Shown in pieces: positions 1-29,974 of a stretch of DNA of 64,000 nucleotides (the first letter of the stretch is position 1; each line of letters starts with the position of its first letter). The stretch spans positions 6,076,001-6,140,000 of the forward strand of contig CAVNZM010000007.1 of the NCBI GenBank assembly GCA_963693365.1. The letters are read 5' to 3'. Made by a program: the position numbers and the translations under genes. Under the pieces are notes generated by a model, which saw only the letters and a list, made by a program, of their open reading frames with translations, made no database searches and was not told the DNA's origin. The stretch is from Amoebidium appalachense. Taxonomy: Eukaryota > Ichthyosporea.

Positions 1-181
1 TCCCCAAAAAAAGGTCACGAACAAAAGACAGAAAAGAGGGGAGAAAAACCCAACAACCAAAACAGAAAAGAAAACCAGGATAACACCAACACCTCATCGT
101 GACCAGTAACATACACACACACTCCCTGCCAAAAACTCAATGGTTCCCGAACACCCTAATCAAGCAATTCCATGCGCATGA

Positions 182-760
182 CTGAACCCCCCAAACCTCA
201 TTTCACATTCATTCCTACGGTCCCGTAACGTTAACCCAGTCCCCTCTTTAACCGCACCTGTCATAAATTATTATTCTGGCATATATACACCAACTACAAA
301 ACGTAGCGATCGCATTCAGTTCAAAGTCTATCCGGTTTCAGCATGGTGTACACCAGCTGCCGGTGGAGAATTGATAGCACTACGTACCGATTTCAGAGAG
401 TATTTACCTTCTCTCTCTCCAATTCAACTGAAAAACCCGAAACATTACTGTTTAGCAACAGGAACGCTTAAGTTCCCCAACTGTTTCAATCCTACAGATC
501 GATGGGGTGCCGGCACATGGTTGGTATATTTCAAAAGTGACACACATGGAGTCTACGGGAAACTGCATGTAGTACCAGCCATACAAAAGGTTGAAGGGTA
601 CGGACCAATTCACCAAAACGACAAAGTCAACGTACGTTTTCATTTCCATTGTGTTTCTGGTGAAGAAAGAATACAAGGCACTCCAGTGTACTTCCACGCA
701 ATAGGAACACAATTGCTTTCAACTCCAACTTTAACGCATGGCGATTTCATAAATCCTTAA
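182..760 (+). CDS. Orphan open reading frame, possible 3' exon of an unknown gene
   Basis: A 193-codon frame runs from the stop at 179-181 to TAA at 758-760. It contains no in-frame ATG, so if real it is a terminal exon. A possible acceptor is the CAG at 317-319, which would leave about 147 codons. Composition is ordinary: no low-complexity bias, mixed hydrophobic and aromatic residues, and segments such as GTWLVYFKSDTHGVYGKLHV and VNVRFHFHCVSGEERIQG that look like alternating beta strands. It stands out from the repeat-derived frames elsewhere. I do not recognise the family. It could be host, or a remnant of a mobile or viral element; nothing here decides. Confidence 0.35.
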   Translation: MNPPNLISHSFLRSRNVNPVPSLTAPVINYYSGIYTPTTKRSDRIQFKVYPVSAWCTPAAGGELIALRTDFREYLPSLSPIQLKNPKHYCLATGTLKFPNCFNPTDRWGAGTWLVYFKSDTHGVYGKLHVVPAIQKVEGYGPIHQNDKVNVRFHFHCVSGEERIQGTPVYFHAIGTQLLSTPTLTHGDFINP

Positions 761-1053
761 ATCACCGTTGACAACAACACCGCGACAGCAACAGGTACAG
801 CCTTCCTACTACATCATACCTACGTACGGTTGTTTACGGTTATTTATCACTGGTATATACGCCGGTAGTGAAATGTAATTGGTTGTTGTTTAATGACTGG
901 AATGGCTGCAAAGAAAATGTCTTTCTGTTGCCGTGGGGAGAGTGTTTTCCCATGTATCAACAGCCACTCCCTACCACTCACACGCGCATACCATATCATG
1001 TGCACGCAAACACACACAAACACACACACACAAACACACACACACACACCTCC

Positions 1054-1085
<32 letters not shown>

Positions 1086-1160
1086 CACACACACGCACAC
1101 ACGCACTGCACGCACACACGCACGCACACACACACACACACACACACACATGTGTGCACA

Positions 1161-1227
<67 letters not shown>

Positions 1228-2380
1228 CTGCATCCTCTCCCCTTCCCCTCCCCCCCCCCCCCCCCCCCCCCCCCCACACACACACACCCATAACACCCAA
1301 CACACACAAATCAACACACCCGCACTGCATAAGTGCCTAACTCCTCTCATATGGTAGCTCCCCCGCCCGCACACACACATGCAACTTCCCTCTCCCTACC
1401 CGATACCTCTTCTACCTCCTCCCCCAACCCGCCTCTCCTTCACCTCCCCCACACACGCACACACACACACGCGCGCGCGCGCTTCGCTTCGCTTCCCCAC
1501 TGCCTCGTATGGAGATTGGGCCACAGATCGAGGCTCCGCCGAGATCAGTTTTATTTATAAATAATCCATTGAAAGGATCGACTTTCTGGATTAACTACTT
1601 GTGGGAGCCAGGTTTAAATTAATCCAATCAGCTGCTAGACTGGAACTACTTTTCCTTATTTAGCGCTCGTACGGCGACAGTACACCTTCACTGCGATCTC
1701 AATCATGTAGCAGTTGCACTTATTAACTTAAATGTGTTTGATAAGCATATATTGCATAAGCTTCTATGCATACTCCAATGCAAGAATATTATAGCAACAT
1801 AACAGCGCAGAAATGGTGTCATGTTCTGAATCATGCTGCTGTGTGAACCGCCCAGTTCCCAGTGGCCACTGGCCACGGTCCCACTCCAAATTTAAAACGT
1901 CAACACTACGAGTCCGAACCCACCTCAGTGGCCAATCCGCTGCTTCCAAGACAGTGATTGGTTCCCACGCGCATGATGCTCGAGCCTATTAAAAACGGTT
2001 ACTACACTTTGCCACATATGTAGAGTAGCATGGATCCTGATATTATTCTCACATTTCAATAAAAAAGAAGCCGTGAAAATTACTCTGCATTGGTATCTAA
2101 TGGACAAAAGGGTGTGAGTCGTATAACACTGTTTGCAAATTTGTGATGTCACAACCTTGCTCGATTCCGATTGGATGCAAAGTCCATCTATGAAGGGTAT
2201 CTGGAGACTGTAGAGCAATTTACACAAAATTTTCAATACAGTTTCACGGTTTTACTCCACAAAATTGTGTTACGCATATCTGTTACATGATGATTCTCGG
2301 CCTCCTTAATAGGAGAATGGTATTTGGACTATTCATTCGTCCGAGTTTTTCGGTTTAATATTTCCAGTCAAAAGAATTGT
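761..2380. other. Non-coding stretch with a (CA)n microsatellite block
   Basis: No supportable gene. At 1006-1226 there is a long interrupted (CA)n tract with ACGC interruptions. A C-run at 1249-1275 goes directly into more CA. From 1560 to 2380 the DNA becomes AT-rich and unique. CCAAT-type motifs occur near 1932-1960. The open frames here are microsatellite translations or short and unremarkable. Confidence 0.6.
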
Positions 2381-2381
2381 A

Positions 2382-2455
2382 TTTTCTTCTCTTAGATATC
2401 GGTGATATCTCGATGGCTTCTATTTTGCTGAACATATCAATAAAGTAATTATAAA
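2382..2455 (+). repeat. Direct repeat copy 1 (pair with 3826-3902)
   Basis: About 74 bases starting TTGTATTTTCTTCTC, including GATATCGGTGATATCTCGAT and ending ATTATAAA. They recur at 3826-3902 in the same orientation with only a few mismatches. The core contains overlapping GATATC palindromes. Confidence 0.75.
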
Positions 2456-2669
2456 TTTTTTTTTCCTGAAAGGAAACACATAGCTTGGAAATGTTTATTT
2501 TGGCGCTGTAACCTTTGTTTCCATAAATGTTTGTGCCACTTTTGTGCAGAACCTTTTTCTCGTAAACACTTAGATAGATGTATTTATTTATCTCAGATTA
2601 TTCCGTTAGAAATTATTTTCTTTTGACTGGATTTATTCGACGGAAAGATATGCAAGTACGCACGGCAGA

Positions 2670-2776
2670 GAAGACAATAAAAACTTCACGAGTTATCCAG
2701 TAACAAGTGCATACTGAGATACCTGAAGACAATAAAAACTTCACGAGTTATCCAGTAACAAGTGCATACTGAGATA
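2670..2776 (+). repeat. Tandem duplication, two 52-base copies
   Basis: The 52 bases at 2670-2721, beginning GAAGACAATAAAAACTTCAC, are repeated at 2725-2776 after a 3-base spacer. The copies look identical, so the duplication is recent. The period is 55. Confidence 0.9.
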
Positions 2777-2943
2777 AGAAGACTGGCTTATTTAGATAAT
2801 CCTGCTATTACGTCTATTGACTATCTGTTGAACCACGGTATGTTTAATGAGGGACTTGCACTTTCAAAAAGGACTTCACTTTCACTTCGAGATATCTCTT
2901 AGCTGTCACGTCAACTTTTTTTCCCGATTCTTCACCATGGCAG

Positions 2944-2953
2944 GTATATAAAG
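2944..2953 (+). promoter_or_regulatory. TATA-box-like sequence
   Basis: TATATAAAGG lies between the two direct repeats at 2382 and 3826. A polyadenylation-type AATAAA lies about 790 bases downstream at 3740-3745. Together they could delimit a short transcription unit or the regulatory part of a retroelement. There is no convincing protein: an 89-codon frame at 2958-3227 is cysteine-rich and unrecognised. Confidence 0.3.
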
Positions 2954-3825
2954 GCTTTTGTTTCTTCTTTTTGTGGTGGGAGGGAGTCCCACTCAGGGGA
3001 ACGTGACTGCAGCGTGTGTGTGGTGTGGCCTGGTGTATTCCTACAGTAACTGCTGTGAGAGTGTGGGGGCATCTCCCTTTCGCGAAGTTTCTCGCTTGAG
3101 AAGTGGTTTCTTCAACGCCTGGTGGTCCACTGCAACCTATGGTAACTTCTACACGCTGTCTACGCTTCTACGCGATCTATTGGCGGTGGGCTGCTGCAAC
3201 TTCTTCAGCTACTTCTGCGCTGCGTGAGTGGAGGGGCGGCTACTTGGTCGTCGGGGAGCTTTCCAAGTGACTGCCAGTCCTTAGCCTCCAGTCGTATGGC
3301 AATGACCGGGTTTGCTTGCATGCATTCTGTAATTGTGTTTTTCTGTGTGTCCTGCCACAACTAGGCCACCTTATCAGAGAGCTAGATGCAGTTTCTCCGG
3401 GTTATCTAGGGGCCGGGCCCGTTGGGATTGTTTTTTAGCTCAGATTTGGTCTGCATTGCTCTTTTAGAGGCTGACTTGCTTGCTGTGCCTGGGTAGGTTT
3501 TAAGGGGGGCCTGTTGGGAAGCAGCAGTAATGATGTCTTCTTGCGGAGTGTGGTCTGGTCAACATCGATGCATATGACTAGTTGGAGCAAACTAGTTTCA
3601 CGCATACATGTACACTTAAGGGTTTGCCCGCTGGTGTCCTTTGTCACTTGTCGCTTTATTTTTATTTCGTAGCTTTGGCTTTTTCAGTTCTATTGGTGGG
3701 TATGTAGCCTGTGGCTGCACGTTGCCTTCATCAACGGGTCAATAAAACCGAGTCAAAAGAAAAGTTTTCTAGGGTGTATGATTATTTAAGTCGTTATCTC
3801 CTCCGTATCCGAGAGTGAGGGCTTT

Positions 3826-3902
3826 TGTATTTTCTTCTCCGAGATATCGGTGATATCTCGATGGCTTCTATTTTGCTGAGCATATCTATAAAGTCATTAT
3901 AA
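3826..3902 (+). repeat. Direct repeat copy 2 (pair with 2382-2455)
   Basis: This is the second copy of the approximately 74-base sequence, with the same order of motifs (TTTTCTTCTC, GATATCGGTGATATCTCGAT, GGCTTCTATTTTGCTGA, ATTATAAA). The roughly 1.4 kb between the copies holds the TATA-like and AATAAA motifs. Confidence 0.75.
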
Positions 3903-4272
3903 AAATAATAAAAATACAGGAGTTGGCACCGGTGGAGTTTTGGGTGATCCTAGAGTTGGGATCTTGTCATTGGATACAACATAAAGGTTTTTACGCAAAG
4001 TAGTGCGAGTAGTACATAGGCTATGTCACACACTCACAATGTCACACAACAACCACCGGCTTCGAGAAAAAAATCACACCACACTTAATTAGAAGCAGAA
4101 AAACCGTGCGTATTTTCACGCTCAAAACTTTTTTAAAGCCACTAAACTACCTCTCACCAAAGTTCCTCGCATCGCCGGGTGTTTTGTTTCAGAAAAGGCA
4201 TTCTTCTCGCTCTTGAGCCAATCCTCCTGCCCCACACCTAATCAATCAACCACACAAGCCTTAGCTGAAAAA

Positions 4273-4751
4273 ATGGAGCTTGCGGAGAGTTTTGCACAGG
4301 CAAGCGCCTTTATGCAGAGTACAAATCTGCGTCTTGATAACCAGCAGAAGCTTAGATTATACGGTCTATACAAGCAGGGGACGGAGGGTAGCTGTAACAC
4401 TCCGAGACCGGGCTTCTTTGACATGGTGGGCAAGGCAAAATGGTGAGTGCATACGTCCAACTCCCCCCCCCCCCCCCCCCCCCTTCCCCTCAAACCCCCC
4501 CCCCCCCACCCCCCCCTCCCCCGACCACATTGCCAACCCCCCCCCCCCCCCCTCCCCCCCCCCTTTCACTACCTCCCCATCCATTCTCTTCTTTCTTACC
4601 CCGTTCCTCCCTTGCATTCTCCCTTTAGATTCACTCACCGGCACTGCCACCACCACAACAAATACCACCATGACCCCTCGTTCCACTGCCCCCTTCCCCC
4701 CCTCCCCCCTTGCCCTCCTTCTTCCTCACCTCCCCCTCTGCCCTTCCTACA

Positions 4752-4841
<90 letters not shown>

Positions 4842-6209
4842 ACACACAGACACACACACAGACACATACAGACACACACACAACCCCCCCCCCCACACAC
4901 ACACACACACACACACCACACACACGCAACCCTGCACACGGCCTTGCACATTCCCTCTCCATCTTCCCAGGGATGCATGGTCATCTATCGGAAACATCAG
5001 CAAGGATGAGGCCATGAGGCAGTACGTCGACGTTGTTGGGGAGCTGTGTCCAACGTGGAGAGATCAGAAGGTAGTGTCTGGGTGCAATGAGGCAGGGATT
5101 TGTGTCCACTGCTGTTGGTGGTGTGTGTATGTTGTGTGAAATAACATAGGGCTGCATGGTTCTGAATGAGCCAGGGAAGAACGGTGTTTCTGTGTGTGGT
5201 GGTGGTGGGGGGGGTGGGGGGGTGGGGTCCCCCGGGGGAGGAGGAGGGGAGGGAAGGATGGGGTTGGGGTGGGTGAGTGGTGATTGGAGTGGATCGGGGT
5301 GGGGAGGGAAGTGGGCAGATACCGAGGAATTAGTCAGTCTTAGATTTTATTTTGCAAGAACGAAAAATGAAGGAAAGCAGACCGGCCTAAAACCGGGAGG
5401 GTGAGTAAGTTGTGTGTGTGTGGGGGGGGGGGGGGGGGGGGGGGGAGGGGGGAGGGAGGATGGGGGGGGGGGGGGGGGGGGGGGGTTTGGGGAGGAAGGA
5501 TGGCAAGACTTGCTCTTGAGGTCACAAGGCGGCCATGAAAGGGAGGTGGGGGGGGGGGGGGGGGGGGGAGGGGGGGGGGGGGGGGAAGAAGGGACGGGAG
5601 GGGGTGGATGGGGAATCGTGGAAGGGGAGCAAGGAAGCCGGGCACCGTGGAAGGGGGGGGGGGGGGATGGAAAAAAGGGGAGGAAATTTGAGACCGCACG
5701 TAGGAATATTTGCTACCTATTCCTCTATGAGGCCGAGTTGAATGTGTGTGGATGGTGTGGGAACATGTGAGGAAAGGTGTGGATAGGGTATGTGTATGTG
5801 AAAGAGGGGAGGGTGTGTGTGTATGTGTGTGCCAGTGTGTTTTTTGGGGGAGGGGGGGGAAAGGGGGGGGAGGATGGGGAGTGTGGGGGTTGGGGTTAGG
5901 GGGGTTTTGGGGGGGAGGGAGGCTCGGCTGACAGGATATGGTGTTTGACTGAAAGCTCAGTCGGAATGTAGGAAGAGGGGATTGGAAAAGGTGTGAAGGT
6001 GTGTGTGTGTGTGTTTGGGGGGGGAGAAGAGGGGGGGGGGGGGGGAGGGGGAGGGGCAAGGGGGGGGGGGGGGGGGGGGGGATGGAGGGGTGGGAGAGCA
6101 GTAATCGATAAGGGAACAAAGGAGAGGGGGATGTGTGGATGTGTATGTGGGCTTGGGAGGTTGGGGGTGGAGGGATCGAAGGAATTCGAGGGGAAAGGTG
6201 GTGGTGGTG

Positions 6210-6240
<31 letters not shown>

Positions 6241-7124
6241 GGGGGGGGGGGGGGGGAGGGGGAGGGGGACGGGGGGAGGGGGGGGGGGGGGGGGGGGGGG
6301 AGGGAGGTACCAGTGTACTGTATGGGTACAATAATACGTGGGGTGGTTGTTTTTTTATGACCGGTTGCCGAAGGCAGGTGGGGAGAGGGGAGACGAGGAA
6401 GGACACAGCACGGATGAGAGTGGAGGGGGGAGGAGGGGATGCAGGGGCATTTGGCATTGGTGGGCCGGTGTTTAGCTCCCTGGCGGACCATGGGCCAAAA
6501 CTACCGTGAGTGTGCGCACGTGCACGTGAGTGAAAATGTGCTTGCACTTGCACGTGAGTGAAAATATGCTTGCACTTGCACGTGAGTGAAAATATGCTTG
6601 CACTTGCACGTGAGTGAAAATATGCTTGCACTTGCACGTGAGTGAAAATATGCTTGCACGTGCACGTGAGTGAAAATATGCTTGCACGTGCACGTGAGTG
6701 AAAATATGCTTGCACGTGCACGACATGCTTGTACGGATACCTGTACACGAGCACGCACATGCACAGGCACATGCACAGGCACATGCACACGCGCACACGT
6801 GTATCCGTACACACAGACACACTCGAAGACACACATATGCACAGGCACACGTGCGTGTATACACACGTGCACATGCACACGGAAACACACACATACACAC
6901 ACACAGTCACACACACACGCACGCACACACACACACACATACATACACACACACACGCACACACACACAAATACACACAAATACACATACGCAGACATAG
7001 GGGCAAGCATTTGCACACAAGCACACACATAACAACACCAATGCACATATTCGCGCGAGCGCGTACCACACAAAGACACACAGCCACAGCCACAGGCACA
7101 TTGTTTGACACACACACACACACA

Positions 7125-7165
<41 letters not shown>

Positions 7166-7829
7166 CTTCTCTCTCTCTCTCTCCGAAAGGTTAGGGATCC
7201 GGGGAGCTTTGTAGGAGCCCGACTTATGCTCGACTTCTCTGCTTGTTTTCTTTGTTATTGTCTGCTTGCAGGTTTTGTAGGCTCTGTGTTCTTAGATTGC
7301 TGCTCCTTGAAGAACCCTGCTCGTCCTTGGCCAAGACGGGTGGACTCCCCTGTTGCTGTGTGTGTGTGTGCCTGGGAGGGGAGAAGGTGGGGTGGGGGTG
7401 GGAGCGGGGAGGGAGGGAGGGAGGGTGAGACGGAGGGGGGGAAAGAGTGGGTGAGACAGGGAGGAAGGGGGGGCGGGCAGGGGGGGGGGGGGGGGAATAC
7501 ACACATGCACAGAAAGGGACGGAGGGACGGAGGGGGAAGTAGTATGGCCCAAATAGAGTTTTAAATCTGTAGGGAGGGAGTTTGTGCTGAGAGCCAACGT
7601 GCAGGGACAGTGAAAAGGACATTTTTGATTGGTGCAAGGAGGCAAACACCGGCAGACTGGCCGAGGCACTGGCACGGTGTGATGACGTCAACATGAGGGA
7701 TGAGCAGGTGGGCACAGTGAGAACCAACCCCCCCCCCTCCCCCCCCTCCCACCATATATATGTATAGTATATGTATATGGGGTTTACGCTGTTTACTCGA
7801 AGCAAAGTATATATATCCCCTACCCCATA

Positions 7830-7913
<84 letters not shown>

Positions 7914-7943
7914 TCTGTGTGTTTGTGTGTGTGTGTGTGTGTA

Positions 7944-8003
<60 letters not shown>

Positions 8004-9263
8004 CTACCTCCAAGTATATCCCCTCCACGCCCCCAACACATACATGGATTACTCCCCCCCCCCCCCCCCCCCTCCCCCCCAACCACCACCACCACCATTA
8101 CCACCGTGTCTCTTTTCTCTCTCCGTTTTCCTCTCGCTCTCTCCATCCCCGCCCCTTCTCCCCTTCTTTTCTGCGCCTACAAACTTTTAACAGACACTGT
8201 GCTTGGACGGTAAGCACTGTGTGCACATGGACTGTAAACACTGCGTGCACATAGACTGCAAACACTGTGTGCACTTGCACTGCAAACACTGTGTGCACAT
8301 GGACTGTAAACACTGTGTGCACTTGCACTGTAAACACTGTGTGCACATGGACTGTAAACCACTGTGTGCACGCCATTTTTGGTTAACCAACCCACCTTTA
8401 ACCCGTTCAGGGCATGACTCTACTGCACTGGGCATGTGACCGTGGCAGCCCCGAGGTGGTGTCGTTGCTCATTCAGCACGGTGTGGATGTAAACGCACAG
8501 GTAAATAACCCCCCCCCCCCCCTCCCCCTCCCCCCCAAGTGTGTCTGGTCTTCCTCTCCTTTCTTCCCCCCTCCCCCCCCCCCCCCCTCCTCCCCTCCCT
8601 TCTCTCCCTCTCTTTTCAAAATCTTTCCACCGTTCTCTCTGTCAATGCAAAATCTGTGTTGCATTGTCCTTTATGAATCTGTACTTTCATTCTCTGCAAT
8701 GAATTCTACATCTCCCCCTTCCCGTCCCCTCCTGCTGCCCATTTGCAGATGTAGCATGACTTAACTTCTCAGGAAAGAAAATACCGAAAAAATTATGGGT
8801 GACAGAAGAAGTGTTTTCTAACGGTCCTCGCGTTGGTTGTATCTTTAGGTAGATGTTAGGAAGTGTCATTAGGTGAGGGTCGCTATGGCGAGGCATGTGT
8901 ATTGGTAATGGTGTTATGGTTGGTTTCCAGTGCGAAAAAAAAGAAAGACTGACAGACATTTACCCACTACCCGAATACACAATAATGCCAAGCCCTCTCA
9001 CACACAAGTGCACACGTAAACACTTACACACGCATAACATACGCACACACACAGACACATACATGGCACATTAACACACGCACAGAACACCATACACCAC
9101 ACGTGCGCACACGAGCCTGCTCGCAATTAGGCACCCACACACACACACATGCATACACACATCCTCACCCAACCCCAACACACACATGTATACGTCGTTC
9201 CCCCCCCTCCCCCTCCTCCCCCTTCCCCCAAACATGCACGCACGCGCGGACACACACACGCAC

Positions 9264-9313
<50 letters not shown>

Positions 9314-9416
9314 ATGAATCTGGACAGACGCCCTTGCACTATGGTCAGTTCCCAATCATGATTCCTCCCCCCCCCTCTCCCCCCCTCCCCCCCCCCTCCC
9401 CCCCCCCCCCCCCCCC

Positions 9417-9449
<33 letters not shown>

Positions 9450-9994
9450 AGGGGACACCTGTGTGGGCCTTGTTTTGATGGCTGTTCCCATGAGGAGATT
9501 AGCGCATTTAGGGTGTGTTTGATATGTGCGGAGAACGTGGGGTTATTGTACGTGCAGGCACTGTGCTTGGATTGTCCAATGTAGACACCAGAAGTGTGTG
9601 CGGGGGAAGGGTGGGTGGACGGGTGGGTGGATGGGTGGGTGGGTGGGTGGATGGGTGGGTGGGTGGGTGGGTGGATGGGTGAGTGGGTGGGTGGGTGGGT
9701 GGGTGGGTGGATGGATGGGTGGGTGGGTGGGTGGGTGGATGGATGGGTGGGTGGGTGGGTGGATGGGTGGGTGGGTGGGTGGGTGGGTGGGTGGATGGGT
9801 GGGTGGGTGGGTGGGCGGGCGGGCGGGCGGGTGGGCGGGCGGGTGGGCGGGCAGGTGGGTGTTGGGGGGGGGGGGGGGGGGGGGGGGGGGGTATGCGTGT
9901 TGGGGTGTGTGTGCATGTGTGCATGTGTTAGCGTGTGCGTGTGTGTGTGTGTGTGTGTATGTGACTGTGTCTGTAAGGGTACTTGTTCTCGGCT

Positions 9995-10035
<41 letters not shown>

Positions 10036-10228
10036 CTGGTTTCTTTTGGTGTCCTTGTTCTGGCTTTTTAACGAGCACGGTGTTCTTGCAGCTGCGTCAT
10101 GTGACCACGAGCCAATCGTACGGCTCCTAATTGCCGCCGGTGTAGATGTGAGCATTGGGGATGAGGACGGCACCACGGCCGTAGAGGTAACATCAAGCCA
10201 GCCAATCAGAGACATGCTGGCTAAATAG
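4273..10228 (+). CDS. ACBD6: Acyl-CoA-binding domain plus ankyrin repeat protein, ACBD6-like
   Basis: Predicted cytosolic long-chain acyl-CoA-binding protein with ankyrin repeats. Exons: 4273-4442 (ACBP first half; [27 protein letters not shown]), 4971-5070 ([19 protein letters not shown]), about 5359-5400, about 6445-6505 ([19 protein letters not shown]), 7605-7707 ([18 protein letters not shown]), 8411-8500 (ankyrin [11 protein letters not shown]...VDVNAQ), 9313-9343 ([10 protein letters not shown]) and 10092-10228 (last ankyrin, stop TAG). Exon order and spacing follow ACBD6 of animals: ACBP domain, linker, about three ankyrin units, short tail. The ACBP Tyr, Lys and Trp positions are present. 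Phases agree at all junctions except those of the two small linker exons, which are not resolved. The start is the first ATG after an acceptor-like TTTGTTTCAG at 4183-4192; the open frame continues upstream, so a 5' coding exon is possible. Length is about 245 residues (human about 282). Confidence 0.9.
4753..4940 (+). repeat. (CA)n microsatellite in ACBD6 intron 1
   Basis: Almost pure CA dinucleotides with a few GACACA interruptions and a C-run at 4884-4893. It is preceded by poly-C/CCT DNA from 4467. It ends about 30 bases before the acceptor of exon 2. Confidence 0.95.
5419..6310 (+). repeat. G-homopolymer-rich intron DNA with a T-run/G-run junction
   Basis: Repeated uninterrupted G tracts (5421-5444, 5462-5485, 5551-5585, 6061-6080, 6241-6256, 6281-6300). 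A run of about 30 T at 6211-6240 passes directly into G at 6241. The stretch lies in an ACBD6 intron and has no coding content. Confidence 0.9.
6526..6721 (+). repeat. 28-bp minisatellite, 7 units, each starting GTGAGT
   Basis: Units start at 6526, 6554, 6582, 6610, 6638, 6666 and 6694. The unit is GTGAGTGAAAATATGC followed by TTGCACTTGCAC, with the last copies carrying TTGCACGTGCAC. The array begins 20 bases downstream of the true 5' splice site (GTGAGT at 6506) of an ACBD6 exon. Each unit therefore offers another consensus-like donor hexamer. Confidence 0.95.
7837..8000 (+). repeat. (TG)n microsatellite in ACBD6 intron
   Basis: About 160 bases of TG with a few TTTGTCTG interruptions. It is followed by T-rich/C-rich DNA and a C-run near 8056-8072. 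Confidence 0.95.
8207..8372 (+). repeat. 24-bp minisatellite, about 7 units
   Basis: The unit is GTGCACATGGACTGTAAACA plus CTGT, with variants GTGCACTTGCACTG. It contains the GTGCAC palindrome in every unit. It lies just upstream of the ankyrin exon at 8411. Confidence 0.9.
9605..9862 (+). repeat. (GGGT)n/(GGAT)n tract followed by poly-G
   Basis: Tetranucleotide array of GGGT with scattered GGAT units and a GGGC-rich end, running into a G-run of about 27 (9864-9890). G-triplet spacing is suited to G-quadruplex formation on the plus strand, which is the coding strand of ACBD6. Confidence 0.9.
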
Positions 10229-11137
10229 GCACTGGTGTTCTATATTTGGGAATCCCTCTCTCTCTCTCTGTCCCCCCCCCCCCCCCCCCCCCCCCCCCTC
10301 CCCCTCTCTGCCCTTCCCCCCCTTCCCTATTGAGTGGCTGTGTGTGTGTGGTTCACATGTGCGTCTTTCGCCAGGCATGAAAGTACAAAAATAGGTTATT
10401 ACCATGAGAAGTATGAAAAATGCTATCGTTCCGCCACCAGTTTATATACATCAACAACAGTGTGCTCATTCGACACTTGCATGTGCTGTTTTGATTTCTT
10501 CACGTTGGGTACGATGTTAGTGTGGGTGTCTGTAAGTGCCATCAGGTTGGTCGTTGAAGTCGATGAATGCTACTAATATAGCGTAAGATTAGGATGTGTG
10601 GTGATCATAGGAAATAAGGCTTGGCTTGTCGCAACTTGTGATGTTGTGTGAGCTTTCACGATGGAAACAGGAATGGTTGAGTATATGTAGTAGGGGGGTA
10701 AAAGGGTTCAGGTGTCAACATTAACGTACCATGGGCGTATATTGATGGGTTCATTAGTTCATTGTATCATAATGTCGACTTTCTCTATGAACACGTGCTT
10801 TTGACATCCCTTGGCCGATGATTATCCCTGGGTGGGTTAAGGTCCATTTATATGAAAGCAACTCCCCCAAGTCTATACATAGATCGAGAGTAGACTGTAC
10901 ATACTATGTCGTTCAGACTGAGGGTAGTAGGAGTACTGACGTCACGGATACTTACAAGGAAGTCTGTAGTCTTTAGTCAATTTTACTCTTACGTGCTCGC
11001 CTGACGTCTATTTTTAGTGTTTGCTTTTGGTTCTTGACAACTGTTCGTGAAGAATTAGAGAGCTGGAAATGCACCGTCATATCTTGTGTACAAATAAAAG
11101 CACTTACCCGGCAGTGCCGGCCAGATCATGAGCATGC
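10229..11137. other. Convergent intergenic region between ACBD6 and SCAI
   Basis: It holds the ACBD6 3' region: a CT run and C-run at 10257-10297, then mostly unique AT-balanced DNA. An AATAAA at 11092-11097 on the plus strand is the best candidate ACBD6 polyadenylation signal. No further gene is seen. Confidence 0.6.
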
Positions 11138-29797
<18,660 letters not shown>

Positions 29798-29974
29798 GTT
29801 TATCTCCTAAACACTGCACAAACTTAGTGAATCCTCTTTTTCCTTGTTAACACGTTCTTGCAAAGTAATCTCAAAAAGACGAAAAAAAGCCTGGTAGGCC
29901 TACTAGGCTACAAGTGCTGTTAGTAGTTACTTGCATGCCACAACACCAACTCTGCAAAATGCGAACACTGCAGC

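Noticed and set aside
868-1380. Overlapping 100-180 codon frames on both strands
   Set aside because: They are translations of (CA)n/(TG)n and poly-C/poly-G (His-Thr, Cys-Val, Pro and Gly runs). There is no splice context and no family.
6526-6721. CRISPR-like regular repeats
   Set aside because: Units are contiguous 28-mers without unique spacers; this is a minisatellite in a eukaryotic intron.
5340-7123. Minus-strand frames of over 380 codons, Pro/Ser/His-rich
   Set aside because: They arise from long G-runs and CA repeats in ACBD6 introns; real exons lie on the plus strand in the same interval.
9526-10130. Gly/Trp-rich protein ([11 protein letters not shown])
   Set aside because: Translation of the (GGGT/GGAT)n microsatellite.
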